This document shows positions 13,425-23,130 of a DNA stretch of 64,000 nucleotides, one piece after another. A program made the position numbers and the translations under genes. Numbering within the stretch: position 1 is the first letter of the stretch; every line of letters starts with the position of its first letter. Source of the stretch: Prochlorococcus sp. AG-409-O23 (GTDB lineage: Bacteria; Cyanobacteriota; Cyanobacteriia; PCC-6307; Cyanobiaceae). The notes beneath the pieces are model-generated. The model had not been told where the DNA came from, searched no databases, and saw only the letters and a list, made by a program, of their open reading frames with translations. The DNA lies in contig QCKL01000005.1 of assembly GCA_003215355.1 (NCBI GenBank), positions 1 to 64,000 of the forward strand, read 5' to 3'.

Positions 13425-14297
13425 CTAACGTTGGCAATTAGGACACCAGTGAGTACTCCTGCCGGAGATTGTTTTCTTGATAATCTCTTCTCCGCATCGT
13501 CGGCAAGGTTTTTGCTTTCGTCCATAAACCCAGGCTTGTCCACCATATTTGCCATTCACGCCTTCAATATCTCTGAAGTCACTAAAGGTTGTGCCCCCCT
13601 TGCCAATACTTATTTTGAGGACTTCGATAAGGCTTTTGCAAATACGTTCTAGCTCTAATTCAGTAAGCTTGCCTGATGGTTTTTCTGGAGAAACCCCAGC
13701 ATTAAAAAGACTTTCATCAGCATAAATATTCCCTGCTCCAGCAACGATTGATTGATCAAGTAGGGCTGCTTTAATTGGCCGAGTTTTCCCATGAAGACAG
13801 CTTTTTAAATAAGTCGGATTGAAATCCTTACTAAATGGTTCTGGTCCAAGCCTTGTTAATCCCGTGATTATTTTTCCGAGTGGCATTCCAGGAGGAACCC
13901 ACCACATTTGTCCAAAGCTACGTACATCTACAAAACGAAGCTCATTGCCCTCTTTATTCCAAAAGCGCACTCTGGTATGAGGGCAAATTGAGGTTGGCTT
14001 TTCATGCCATTGAAATTGCCCTGTCATGCGCAGATGAACTCCCCACCAACCTGCTTCCCCAGCAGACTCTGAATTTAGCTTGCTTGAGAGATCTCGATGA
14101 AGAGAACTAAATAGGTACTTACCTCTTCGTTGCCAAATTCCTACAAAGATTCCCTTCATCATTGCGATGAACTCTTCTGAGCCGCCAGGGCTTGCAATTG
14201 CGCGCTCTCGACAAACTTCTATTTCGTTTATATAAAATGAGTCAAGACGATCCGCTAATCCTCTGCGGACCGTCTCGACTTCAGGTAGTTCAGGCAA
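13425..14297 (-). CDS. mutM: Formamidopyrimidine-DNA glycosylase
   Basis: 290 residues. It begins MPELPEVETVRRGL, with Pro2 as the catalytic nucleophile and Glu3 as the general acid. The helix-two-turn-helix region includes AGNIYADE, and the C-terminal zinc finger CRRCG...HWCPNCQR is complete. MutM excises 8-oxoguanine and formamidopyrimidines in base-excision repair and has associated AP-lyase activity. It lies 11 bp downstream of psaE on the same strand, so cotranscription with a photosystem gene is likely. The length is normal. Confidence 0.96.
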   Translation of the reverse strand: MPELPEVETVRRGLADRLDSFYINEIEVCRERAIASPGGSEEFIAMMKGIFVGIWQRRGKYLFSSLHRDLSSKLNSESAGEAGWWGVHLRMTGQFQWHEKPTSICPHTRVRFWNKEGNELRFVDVRSFGQMWWVPPGMPLGKIITGLTRLGPEPFSKDFNPTYLKSCLHGKTRPIKAALLDQSIVAGAGNIYADESLFNAGVSPEKPSGKLTELELERICKSLIEVLKISIGKGGTTFSDFRDIEGVNGKYGGQAWVYGRKQKPCRRCGEEIIKKTISGRSTHWCPNCQR

Positions 14298-14308
14298 TAG
14301 CTAGTGCC

Positions 14309-14518
14309 TTAAGCAGGCTCTAGTTCACTTTCCGCAAAATTGTTGGTGTTGTTGCCACCATCAATGCCCTGCAAGGCCGAGTAGTTAACCTTTTCGAACC
14401 TGACAACAACAGGGTATTTGATCCCTGACTCATCAACTGAAGCAACTTTGCCAACTTCGTTGTACCAATAGGACTCAGGGCGTTTGATTCGCACCATGTC
14501 ACCGCGAGAGATCGCCAT
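14309..14518 (-). CDS. psaE: Photosystem I subunit IV, PsaE
   Basis: The ORF track starts 35 codons too early; the conserved protein begins at the ATG at 14518 with [20 protein letters not shown] and is 69 residues. The SH3-like barrel is recognisable from [21 protein letters not shown] and the VVRFEKVNY strand. PsaE is a stromal PSI subunit that supports ferredoxin docking and cyclic electron flow. The C-terminus has a short glycine- and asparagine-rich extension ([11 protein letters not shown]). It heads a psaE-mutM unit. Confidence 0.96.
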   Translation of the reverse strand: MAISRGDMVRIKRPESYWYNEVGKVASVDESGIKYPVVVRFEKVNYSALQGIDGGNNTNNFAESELEPA

Positions 14519-14646
14519 CGCTGTGTTTGAAGGTATATATACAAAGACATTATCGCTGAGTATGCAGAAGTTTGCGCCAGCGTCACACAATGTCGTCGCA
14601 GCATTACAAGGTTGTGGCAGCATCCAGCCCTAATTAGGTTGATTTT

Positions 14647-15687
14647 GTGAGCTCAACAGTTGTTCCTGACCCTTCATCCCTGCGACTTGATTTACCTGAT
14701 CCTGAGCAGGATGATCTGAGCTCGCTTGAGTTTCTTGATCAGCTTGAGAAGGCTTGGGCTGTATGCGATCGATTTGATTTGCAGACTGAAATTTGGAGAG
14801 GAAGGATCCTTCGGATAGTGAGGGATCGAGAAAAACGTGGAGGAGAGGGACGTGGGGCTGGATTTTTGCAGTGGTTGCGAGAAAGAGAAATCAGTAAGAC
14901 TCGTGCATATGGCCTGATACAACTTGCTGAGTCTGCAGATGAATTAGTTGAAACTGGCTTAATTGAAGAAGCCAGCTTCAATCAATTTTCGAAGAGGGCT
15001 TTTCTTGAAACTGCTCAGGCAGTTCCAGAGGTTCAGCAACTCATTTCCGAGGCAGCAAATGAAGGGAAGGAGATCACTAGAAAGCAGGTTCGAAGACTTT
15101 CTGATGAGTTCACTTCAGCTACAAGCGAGCTTTTACCAGAAGTCATTCGTCAACGGACGCAGGAGAACTTGTTACCGCCAAGACTTGTAGCACCATTAGT
15201 AAAGGAACTAGCAAAGTTGCCAGAGTTGCATCAGGAAGATTTATATCGAAACTTGAGCAATCAGCCTGAGGTTGATTGCATTAAGGATTTAACGAACACT
15301 GCACGATGGATTAGCAAGTCTATGGATGCGAGCCTTGCAGTTAGGGCGTTTCAGGGTTCCGAAATAGATCTTGAGAAGGCTATGAATGAGGCAAAACGTA
15401 TAGAGGTACTTGGCTTTCTTTCCGATGCACTAGGTCAGGCACAGGCTATAGAAGCTTCTGTTCTGAAGTTGCATTCTGCTTGGGTACGTTTAGGGCGTCT
15501 TCAAGAGCGCTTATGGGTTGAGAGTGGAAGTAGTACTCCTTTTTTGAGAGATGTACTTGATGTGTTGCAAACTCTTAGCGGTGCAACTATGAGGATTTCT
15601 CTTGGCGAGATTGCTGGAGGTAAAAGAGTTCGTTTGCAGATGGTGGAAGAAGCGGCAAATCAGCTAGATCCACCTCAAGTTAAGTGA
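14647..15687 (+). CDS. Conserved protein of unknown function, helical, upstream of recQ
   Basis: 346 residues from a GTG start; the next residues (SSTVVPDPS) are low-complexity, so the true start could be later. I do not recognise a named domain. Residues about 30-110 (from EIWRGRILRIVRDREKR to WLREREISKTRAYGLIQLA) look like a helix-turn-helix or phage-type DNA-binding region. Long amphipathic helices follow, with LLPEVIRQRTQENLLPPRLV near 160-180. No signal peptide or membrane segment. It lies 60 bp upstream of recQ on the same strand and may share its transcript. A role in DNA metabolism is only a context-based guess. Confidence 0.75.
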   Translation: MSSTVVPDPSSLRLDLPDPEQDDLSSLEFLDQLEKAWAVCDRFDLQTEIWRGRILRIVRDREKRGGEGRGAGFLQWLREREISKTRAYGLIQLAESADELVETGLIEEASFNQFSKRAFLETAQAVPEVQQLISEAANEGKEITRKQVRRLSDEFTSATSELLPEVIRQRTQENLLPPRLVAPLVKELAKLPELHQEDLYRNLSNQPEVDCIKDLTNTARWISKSMDASLAVRAFQGSEIDLEKAMNEAKRIEVLGFLSDALGQAQAIEASVLKLHSAWVRLGRLQERLWVESGSSTPFLRDVLDVLQTLSGATMRISLGEIAGGKRVRLQMVEEAANQLDPPQVK

Positions 15688-15747
15688 ATCTTTTTCTGGC
15701 TCTTATAAATAACAATCGTTATCTTTGATCTGCTATTAGGGCGATAA

Positions 15748-17241
15748 GTGGATCCTGTCACCTCAGCCCTTAACAAGCATTTTGGGTGGAGATTCTTAAA
15801 GGTCGGTCAGAGGCCTGTTTTGGATGCGATTCTTGCTGGTCAAGATGTTTTAGCTGTTCTTCCTACGGGAGGTGGTAAATCACTTTGCTATCAGCTTCCT
15901 GCTTTAGTTCGTAAAGGATTGGTGGTGGTTATTTCTCCTTTAGTTGCACTGATGGAGGATCAGGTAATGAAATTAAAAAGTAGGGGTATATCTGCTGTGT
16001 GTTTGCATGCGAGTCTCGATCTTCAGCGCCGAAGAGAAGCAATTTCCTCATTAGCGGATAAAAGTTTGCGACTTCTCTACTTGGCCCCCGAGAGACTACA
16101 GATCAAAGCAACTCGAGAACTTCTTGTAGGAAAAGCTCAAGAGGGTGAGATTGTTGCAATTGCGGTGGATGAGGCTCATTGCATAAGTGCTTGGGGACAT
16201 GATTTTCGTCCTGTTTATAGAAGACTTGGAGAACTGCGTAAGTTGTGCCCAGATGTTCCAGTGATAGCCCTTACGGCAACTGCTGCGCCAAAGGTTCGTG
16301 CAGACATCATTCGTTTTCTTAATCTCCGTAGGCCATTTGTCCAAGTTTGTTCGACCAGGAGAGATAACCTCGTCTATTCGATGCGACGACGTCCAGCAGA
16401 ACCATTGTCAGAAGTATTGAAGGCCTTAAAAAAGTCACGAGGCGCATCGTTGATATATGTTCGGACTAGAAAATCAGTCGAGAGATGGGCTGAATTGCTT
16501 CAAGCACAAGGGATTCCAGCAATTCCTTATCATGCTGGACTTAACTCTCAGGCAAGAAAACAAGCACAGGTTGAATTTAGTCATCAATCAAAGCCTGTAT
16601 TAGTTGCAACTGTGGCATTTGGGATGGGCGTAGATCGAGCTGATGTTGGATTAGTAATGCATTTGAATTTGCCTGCTACTCCAGAGGGTTATCTCCAAGA
16701 ATCTGGAAGGGCAGGAAGAGATGGCCTTCCAGCTGATTGTGTGATTCTGTTTTCCTCGGCAGATCGTATAAGACTGACTTGGGCCATTAAGGCTGCTAAT
16801 TCAAAGATCAATTTGGGGTTAGAAGTTCAAGAAGAAGAGTGGAGAAAAGAAATATCACTAGAACAGTTAAAAAGGATGGAAGCAATTGCTGAAGGTGAGG
16901 CCTGTAGAGAACAGGAACTTCTTCTTGCTGTTGGCGAACTTGTCGCACCTTGCGGCAGATGTGATCGCTGTAAAGACTCTTCTCCTCTTAAAGATTGGTC
17001 TAAGTCTGCTCTAAAAATTCTTGAAGAATTAGATAGTGGCGAAGAATTAGATCTTCAAAGCCTCATAGGCACGGTTTCGAATAATAGAACTCATAAAGAA
17101 GGTAAATGGGGTTGGCTCGCACGAAGGTTAGTGCAGGAAGAGTTAATCAAGGAGAGCAGTGAAGACCCTAGTAGATTTGTAATAAGAGAAAATGGAAGAC
17201 GTTTTTTAAGAAGACCTTGGCCATTAACTTACGTAGCTTGA
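15748..17241 (+). CDS. recQ: ATP-dependent DNA helicase RecQ, short form
   Basis: 497 residues from a GTG. SF2 helicase motifs are all present: [14 protein letters not shown] (motif I), [16 protein letters not shown] (II plus the RecQ aromatic loop), LTATA (III), [14 protein letters not shown] (V) and [12 protein letters not shown] (VI). The zinc site has four cysteines, one in ACREQ and three in CGRCDRC. It then ends in a winged-helix-like region without a C-terminal HRDC domain, so it is shorter than E. coli RecQ (about 610). It unwinds DNA in recombination and fork repair. Confidence 0.95.
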   Translation: MDPVTSALNKHFGWRFLKVGQRPVLDAILAGQDVLAVLPTGGGKSLCYQLPALVRKGLVVVISPLVALMEDQVMKLKSRGISAVCLHASLDLQRRREAISSLADKSLRLLYLAPERLQIKATRELLVGKAQEGEIVAIAVDEAHCISAWGHDFRPVYRRLGELRKLCPDVPVIALTATAAPKVRADIIRFLNLRRPFVQVCSTRRDNLVYSMRRRPAEPLSEVLKALKKSRGASLIYVRTRKSVERWAELLQAQGIPAIPYHAGLNSQARKQAQVEFSHQSKPVLVATVAFGMGVDRADVGLVMHLNLPATPEGYLQESGRAGRDGLPADCVILFSSADRIRLTWAIKAANSKINLGLEVQEEEWRKEISLEQLKRMEAIAEGEACREQELLLAVGELVAPCGRCDRCKDSSPLKDWSKSALKILEELDSGEELDLQSLIGTVSNNRTHKEGKWGWLARRLVQEELIKESSEDPSRFVIRENGRRFLRRPWPLTYVA

Positions 17242-17268
17242 AGTGACTTTTAATTGATTAATAATTTT

Positions 17269-18333
17269 TCAATTGCAAAGATCACTGATGAGGTCTTTTT
17301 CAAACTTATCGATTGGGGATGCCCAGTTTTTCCAAACGCCATTAATTCCTGTGGCATTGAGTTTTTGTGCAGGGCAATTAACAGCAAGATATAAAGCCTT
17401 CCCATCTCTATTGATGGATGGCGCGACATGGCTGCCGGCCATTATTTGCCAATTAGACCAATCCACTTTTAAAGGGCCATAGTTTCGCCAATCAGCATTC
17501 CTTCTCTCGACTTTTCTAATAGAGCTAGGGCTTCTATTCGATTCTCGACTAGAAGAATATGCTTTATTTTGAGACCTTGACCCGTTGCTTGCAGTATTGC
17601 TAATAATTAGTTTAGTGCCTTTACTTATTCTATTAGGGTTAGTTATTCTGTTTGTTTCTATTAATGTTTCCAATGAGATATTGTAGTCCTTAGCTATTTT
17701 GCTTAAGGTCTCGCCATGGGATACTTCATGATACCTTTTAGTTGATTCTTTATTTGACATAGTAGCTTTCATTGAACTTCTTTTAATTGAATTGCGCTCG
17801 GTTAAGTTTATTATTTGACCAGGGTATAAATAGTCTGCACTGTTTAAATTATTCAGGCGAATTAGATCACTACGATTTATTCCGTAGCGCATTGCAATTG
17901 AACTTAGGGTTTCCCCAGAAGAAACCTTATGAGAGGCTTTAAGTTTGCGATCTGTTGATCTTGAAATAGAGGGTAGTTTTAGTGGCTGACCAATATATAA
18001 GTATTCAGAACTCCTCAGATTGTTTAGATTTACAATTGCTTCCTGTGTAGTCCCATAGAGAAGCGCAATGCTGCTTAAGGTCTCACCGCCTTGGACAATG
18101 TGGGTTCTACTTGAAGAAGAGGAATTAGCCTCGGGAAGTATTAGTTCTTTGCCTACTTGTAATTGATTTGAATCAGTAATCCCATTAAGACGCATAAGTG
18201 TATCTATTGAAACCTCATGTCTTGCAGCTATCCCCGAAAGGGTGTCTCCATATTTCACTATGACCGTTGATGCCAATGCTGATGTTGGCATAAGGGCCAC
18301 AAGAGCTATTGCTGCAACTAAGGTGCGGCGCAT
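17269..18333 (-). CDS. Exported protein with four LysM repeats
   Basis: 354 residues. The N-terminus (MRRTLVAAIALVALMPTSALAS) is a clear Sec signal peptide. Four LysM repeats follow, at roughly 25-68, 77-120, 134-177 and 203-246, each opening with a G-[DE]-T-L-S-x-I-A core. A Ser-rich linker then leads to a tryptophan-rich C-terminal domain (about 280-354) with two conserved-looking cysteines (NCPAQK and DLCN). LysM binds peptidoglycan. The C-terminal domain resembles one seen in other cyanobacterial LysM proteins, but its function is unknown to me. It is convergent with recQ. Confidence 0.9.
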   Translation of the reverse strand: MRRTLVAAIALVALMPTSALASTVIVKYGDTLSGIAARHEVSIDTLMRLNGITDSNQLQVGKELILPEANSSSSSRTHIVQGGETLSSIALLYGTTQEAIVNLNNLRSSEYLYIGQPLKLPSISRSTDRKLKASHKVSSGETLSSIAMRYGINRSDLIRLNNLNSADYLYPGQIINLTERNSIKRSSMKATMSNKESTKRYHEVSHGETLSKIAKDYNISLETLIETNRITNPNRISKGTKLIISNTASNGSRSQNKAYSSSRESNRSPSSIRKVERRNADWRNYGPLKVDWSNWQIMAGSHVAPSINRDGKALYLAVNCPAQKLNATGINGVWKNWASPIDKFEKDLISDLCN

Positions 18334-18433
18334 GATTCTCTAAAGGCTTTGGAAACCATAAGACTCTTCTGAAAAATAGTGAGTCATGTAAGAAATCCTT
18401 AAAGGCTTCCTTTTATTCCCTGACATTACTTTT

Positions 18434-19813
18434 TTAGCTAAAAAGCTTTTTGAGAAAATCGACCTTAATTTTGTAGGGTGGATATCTAAGCCTTAAGTCT
18501 AGCCAGAAAGGACGCTTCAGAACTGACTTCTTGTGTGAGAAAGTTTCGAATCCTGCCAATCCATGATATGTGCCCATCCCACTTGGACCAACCCCTCCAA
18601 AGGGCAATTCAGGTACCCCTGCTTGCATGATCACGTCGTTAAAACAGACCCCACCAGAGCTAGTCGTTTTGAGTAGCTTTTGCTTCTCTTTTGTCGTTCC
18701 CCCAAACATATATAGGGCTAATGGACGAGGCTGGCTTCTTACTTCTGACAAAGCCGAATCAAAATCTGGAACACTGAGTACAGGGAATATTGGACCAAAG
18801 AGCTCTTCTCTCATTAGTGGGTCGTTATGGGTTTGAATATCTATGAGGGCTGGAGTAATTCGTAGCCTTTTTTCGTCTGTTTTTCCGCCAAATATCAATT
18901 GATCGTTATCTCGAGCATTAGTTAATAATTGATTTAGTCGATTGAAGTGACGCTCATTGATAATCCTCCCTAGGTGTTGTGAGTTGATGGGGTCTGGGCC
19001 ATAGAAATTAGATAAGGCCTTTTCTATTTCACTCAAAAGGGCTGATTTGAGTGCTTTGTGCACGATTAAGTGATTAGGTGCTATGCAGGTTTGGCCAGCG
19101 TTAAGTGACTTTCCCCAAATCAGCCTCCTTGCGGTCACTTCGAGGTCTGCTCCTTGCATGACTAGGGCTGGACTCTTCCCTCCAAGTTCAAGTGTGACTG
19201 GAGTCAAATGCTTTGATGCCGCTTCCATTACCTTTCGACCGATTGTTTCGCTACCGGTAAAGAAGATGTGATCGAAATTTTGATCTAGAAGAATTGAGGC
19301 ATCATTACCGTCCCCTTCGATAACTCTGATTATTCCTTCTGGGAAATATTTTGGAATCAGGTTGGCTATTAAATGGGAGGTGAAAGGAGCATGCTCTGAG
19401 GGCTTAATAACAACCGTGTTACCTGCAGCTAGTGCACTAATGAGAGGCTGCAATGTTAAGGAGAAAGGATAATTCCAAGGGCTAATGATCAAAACACAAC
19501 CAAGTGGCTCAGGAGTCACCATTGCCTCTGCAGGTGATAGTGAGAGAGGTACTTGAATTCTTCTGGGCTTCATCCAACGGCTGAGTTGTTCTTCAGCCAG
19601 CTTCAGCTCTTGATGTACAGCGATTACTTCAAAAAAAGCCTCTACTGGAGGCTTCCCTAAGTCTTTTGCTAGTGATTCGAGTATTTCATTTTGATTATTT
19701 TCAAGTATTTTTCCAATGCGCTTTAGCTGAAGCCGACGCCAGTCACCATGCCTGGTTTCCCCATCCAAGACTGGTTGACGGAGCTTGCTGATTGAAAAGT
19801 TTTCTGGAATCAA
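18434..19813 (-). CDS. Aldehyde dehydrogenase, class 3-like
   Basis: 459 residues. ALDH landmarks: PWNYPFSLTLQPL, FTGSETIGRKVM (NAD-binding turn), the general base in LELGGKSPALV and the catalytic cysteine in NAGQTCIAPNHL. The compact length and a C-terminus ending PYKIKVDFLKKLFS, which could associate with membranes, are typical of the class 3 group that oxidises fatty or apocarotenoid aldehydes. Substrate is not established here. It is divergent from the trehalose synthase gene with only about 30-60 bp between starts. Confidence 0.9.
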   Translation of the reverse strand: MIPENFSISKLRQPVLDGETRHGDWRRLQLKRIGKILENNQNEILESLAKDLGKPPVEAFFEVIAVHQELKLAEEQLSRWMKPRRIQVPLSLSPAEAMVTPEPLGCVLIISPWNYPFSLTLQPLISALAAGNTVVIKPSEHAPFTSHLIANLIPKYFPEGIIRVIEGDGNDASILLDQNFDHIFFTGSETIGRKVMEAASKHLTPVTLELGGKSPALVMQGADLEVTARRLIWGKSLNAGQTCIAPNHLIVHKALKSALLSEIEKALSNFYGPDPINSQHLGRIINERHFNRLNQLLTNARDNDQLIFGGKTDEKRLRITPALIDIQTHNDPLMREELFGPIFPVLSVPDFDSALSEVRSQPRPLALYMFGGTTKEKQKLLKTTSSGGVCFNDVIMQAGVPELPFGGVGPSGMGTYHGLAGFETFSHKKSVLKRPFWLDLRLRYPPYKIKVDFLKKLFS

Positions 19814-19875
19814 AGGGATGACGACGTTGCAATGTTTGTCTAGCAGTGGAGCAGGGGTTTAGTTGCTCTAGGTGG

Positions 19876-21561
19876 ATGGTTAAAAGCGATTCTTGGTGGA
19901 AAGGGGCCGTTATTTATCAGTTGATCCCTCGTAGCTTTGCAGATGGGAATGGAGATGGGATAGGCGATCTTCAGGGCCTTACAAGCAGAATGAGCTATCT
20001 AAGGTGGTTAGGTGTAGAGGCTATTTGGCTTACACCTATTTATCCCTCCCCTTTACAAGACGGAGGGTATGACATAACTGATTTTGAAAATATTCACCCT
20101 GAATTAGGAGATCTAGCTGCATTCCATAGATTGCTGACGGTCGCACATGGAAAAGGCATAAAGGTGATTGTGGACCTGGTCCTCAATCACACTAGTGATC
20201 TTCATCCTTGGTTCCAAAGAGCACGTTGGGCTCCCAAGGGAAGCCCTGAGAGAGATGTTTATGTATGGAGTGATGATCCGAATCGATATGCAGATGCACC
20301 GGTTTTGTTCCGAAATTTTGAGTCTTCTAATTGGGAGTGGGATGAAGTCGCTGAGCAGTACTACTTGCATAGGTTTTTACGCCATCAACCTGATCTGAAT
20401 TATGAAAATCCTTGGGTACAAGAACAAATGCTTGGAGTCGTGGATTTCTGGCTTGAGAGAGGGGTAGATGGTTTTCGACTTGATGCTGTGCCATTCCTTT
20501 TTGAGGCCGAGGGAAGCCGATGTGAAGGCTTGCCGGAAACTCACGCATTCCTGAGAAAAGTTCGCGAACGAGTTGAGGCAAATCCCAGGGATGTTTTGCT
20601 TTTAGCAGAGGCTATTCAACCTGTAGAAGAGGCTGCTCCATATTTGGCAGATAACGAATTACATGGGGCCTTTAATTTTGCACTGACCGCACATCTATTT
20701 GCGGCGATCGCCAGTGGCAGTAGTAAAGGCCTGCGTAAATGCTTGAAAGATACGCAAAATGTTTCACCTCAAAATTGCTGGGCTTTACCACTGCGAAATC
20801 ATGATGAACTTTGGCTTGGAGATGGTCATTTAGTCCCAGATGCTGTCATCGAAGCTATTCGCACAGGTTTGCATCAAGGCCATGGTCATTGGCTGAACTG
20901 GGGAATTAATCGCCGATTAGCGCCATTGCTTAATGGAGACCCTAGAGCTAATCGAGTCATGCATGCACTCGTGTATAGCTTGCCAGGAATGCCATGCCTT
21001 TATTACGGCGATGAGCTTGGGATGGGTGATTGGCCTGGCTTAAGAGATCGAGATCCAAATCGAACTCCAATGGCTTGGACATCCGCTCGGAATGGAGGCT
21101 TTTCCTCAGCACCAGATCCTTTACTGGTATTGCCGCCAATCACTGCTCCTGGATATGACTATCGGGTAGTCAATGTAGAAGTGCAGAAACAACTCCCTGG
21201 CTCCTTATTGAATTGGCATCGGAGGATGCTTACCTGCCGCCGCTTGCTTTCAGCTCTCAGGATTGGAGATTTTGAGTTGTTGGACTCATCACATCCCAGT
21301 GTAATTGTCTTTTCTCGTTGCAGTGAATCAATGACAGTGCTGGTGGCGGCGAACCTCTCTGCTGCAGGGGCATCTTTGCGTTTGAATTTGAACCGATGGG
21401 CTGGTGCTCGAACTAGAGAGGTTTTGTGGGGGTGCGAGTATCCCGCAGCAGGTGAGGATTGGTTTGTTTATTTGCCTTCTTATGGGTTTAGCTGGTGGTT
21501 GATAGGTGAGGTGGAAGATTCAGTAAATAACCCAATAGATCATTTCGATGATGTTAAGTAA
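19876..21561 (+). CDS. Trehalose synthase-like GH13 enzyme (maltose glucosyltransferase)
   Basis: 561 residues from the ATG at 19876; a GTG ten codons upstream is also possible. The (beta/alpha)8 GH13 domain starts WWKGAVIYQLIPRSF. Catalytic residues sit in GFRLDAVPF (nucleophile Asp), LLAEAIQ (acid/base Glu) and LRNHDELWL (third Asp). The blocks WGINRRLAPLL, RDRDPNRTPMAW and LPPITAPGYDYRVVNVE are specific to the TreS subfamily (GH13_16), which interconverts maltose and trehalose. No maltokinase fusion is present. It ends 3 bp from convergent glpD. Confidence 0.88.
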   Translation: MVKSDSWWKGAVIYQLIPRSFADGNGDGIGDLQGLTSRMSYLRWLGVEAIWLTPIYPSPLQDGGYDITDFENIHPELGDLAAFHRLLTVAHGKGIKVIVDLVLNHTSDLHPWFQRARWAPKGSPERDVYVWSDDPNRYADAPVLFRNFESSNWEWDEVAEQYYLHRFLRHQPDLNYENPWVQEQMLGVVDFWLERGVDGFRLDAVPFLFEAEGSRCEGLPETHAFLRKVRERVEANPRDVLLLAEAIQPVEEAAPYLADNELHGAFNFALTAHLFAAIASGSSKGLRKCLKDTQNVSPQNCWALPLRNHDELWLGDGHLVPDAVIEAIRTGLHQGHGHWLNWGINRRLAPLLNGDPRANRVMHALVYSLPGMPCLYYGDELGMGDWPGLRDRDPNRTPMAWTSARNGGFSSAPDPLLVLPPITAPGYDYRVVNVEVQKQLPGSLLNWHRRMLTCRRLLSALRIGDFELLDSSHPSVIVFSRCSESMTVLVAANLSAAGASLRLNLNRWAGARTREVLWGCEYPAAGEDWFVYLPSYGFSWWLIGEVEDSVNNPIDHFDDVK

Positions 21562-21564
21562 TTT

Positions 21565-23130
21565 CTATTGCTCTAGGTTTAGTTCACCTGGAGGCAGTGC
21601 AGCATTGATTAATTCCTCTTGGACAATTGGCAGAAGTCGTTGAGCCTCTTTGAAGTCAATCATTGCTAACCGGCATCTCCTGGCAAGCACGTCTGTTGGG
21701 GTATGAGCATGCTCATTATTGATTGAATGGATAATTTCTGCCTTGCATATAGGAACAACCTCGCTAAGTGGTAATAAATGATCATAAGAATTCTTGCTGA
21801 CTAGATCAAATGCTTCTAGGCCATAGTTGCCTTGAAGATGTATTAATTGTTTCTCAAGAAGTGGAGTATTGGGAAGAAATTTCTTTAGCTCATTCATTTG
21901 TTTGATTAGTAAATATCTTGTTTGCTTGGGATCTTTATCAGTGCCTATTAGTGGCATAGTTTGTGCTTCTGGGAGAGGCTTTTCAAGCAATTTTTCTAGT
22001 GCATGAAGTGTATCAAGGGCAATAGGTCTACACGTAGTCCATTTGCCCCCCATGGCACTAATTAATCCGCAGGGGAGTGTCTCTACTTCGTGTTCTCTGA
22101 CAACACGGCTGCTATTTGAGAATGACTCTTTGGGTTTAATAAGAGGCCTCCCTCCAGCCCAGGAACTTTTGATTAAAGGTTCTTTTAATAGAGGGAACCA
22201 TCTCTGCAAGTGACTGGTTAAATATTCACGCTCTAGAATAGTTGGCTTGTAAGAATCTTCTACTTTGCAAGGAGTGTCAGTTGTTCCAATTAGCGTATGG
22301 CCAAAAAATGGCAGCACAAAAATAACTCTTCCGTCATCAGTTGATGGTAGTAGAAGCCCTATTCCTTGAGGACAAAGGTTGTTTTCTAAAACCAGATGTA
22401 CTCCTCTGCTACTAAGAATTCTTGGCTCAATACTCTTGTCGGCCATTCGTCGAACTTTGTCAGAATTAATGCCTGTTGCATTTACAACTGCGTTTGTTTC
22501 CCAGTATTCATGTTGGCCTTCAGAATCTTGGCTAATTACCCCGTTTATTTTTCCATTACTTCCAATCTTGAATCCAATCACTGGACAATAATTTCTGATA
22601 ATTGCGCCTGCTTTTTCTGCTGTAAGAGCTAGCAAAATATTTAGCCTTGCATCATTAAATTGCCCGTCACTGTATGCAATACCTCCGCTAGAATTGTCTT
22701 TTAATAGAGGTAAAGCTGCTTTCAGTTTTTCGGCAGAAAGAATACGACTGCTTCCTATGCCTTTTTTGCCAGAAAGTGTGTCATATATACCTAATCCCAG
22801 CCTGAAGTAAGCCTTGTCAAGACAATTTTTCGATGGTATCGCCAACTCAAGCCTATTTGCTAAGAAAGGGACCTTCTCTAGCCAGTAAGCACGCTCTAAT
22901 AATGCTTCTTGAACAAGTTTGAGTTGAGCAACATCAAATGTTTTGAAGGCTAATTCGAGGTATCGCACTCCACCATGTAAAAGCTTTGTGCTGCGACAGC
23001 TAGTTCCACCTGAGATATCTCCTGCCTCTAGCAATGCAACCTTTAGGCCTCTTCTGCTGGCCTCGTATGCCACGCTTGCCCCACTCGCCCCTGCACCAAT
23101 TACTACTAAGTCGAATTTTTTATTGGTCAT
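21565..23130 (-). CDS. glpD: Aerobic glycerol-3-phosphate dehydrogenase
   Basis: 521 residues. The N-terminal FAD fold has VIGAGASGASVAYEASRRG, then GTSCRSTKLLHGGVRYLE, the GlpD signature region, and IGTTDTPCKVEDSY further on. The C-terminal helical domain is full length. GlpD oxidises glycerol-3-phosphate to dihydroxyacetone phosphate and passes electrons to quinone at the membrane. Its start overlaps the glpK stop by 11 bp, giving a tight glpK-glpD operon on the minus strand. No glpF-like channel is present in the window. Confidence 0.95.
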   Translation of the reverse strand: MTNKKFDLVVIGAGASGASVAYEASRRGLKVALLEAGDISGGTSCRSTKLLHGGVRYLELAFKTFDVAQLKLVQEALLERAYWLEKVPFLANRLELAIPSKNCLDKAYFRLGLGIYDTLSGKKGIGSSRILSAEKLKAALPLLKDNSSGGIAYSDGQFNDARLNILLALTAEKAGAIIRNYCPVIGFKIGSNGKINGVISQDSEGQHEYWETNAVVNATGINSDKVRRMADKSIEPRILSSRGVHLVLENNLCPQGIGLLLPSTDDGRVIFVLPFFGHTLIGTTDTPCKVEDSYKPTILEREYLTSHLQRWFPLLKEPLIKSSWAGGRPLIKPKESFSNSSRVVREHEVETLPCGLISAMGGKWTTCRPIALDTLHALEKLLEKPLPEAQTMPLIGTDKDPKQTRYLLIKQMNELKKFLPNTPLLEKQLIHLQGNYGLEAFDLVSKNSYDHLLPLSEVVPICKAEIIHSINNEHAHTPTDVLARRCRLAMIDFKEAQRLLPIVQEELINAALPPGELNLEQ

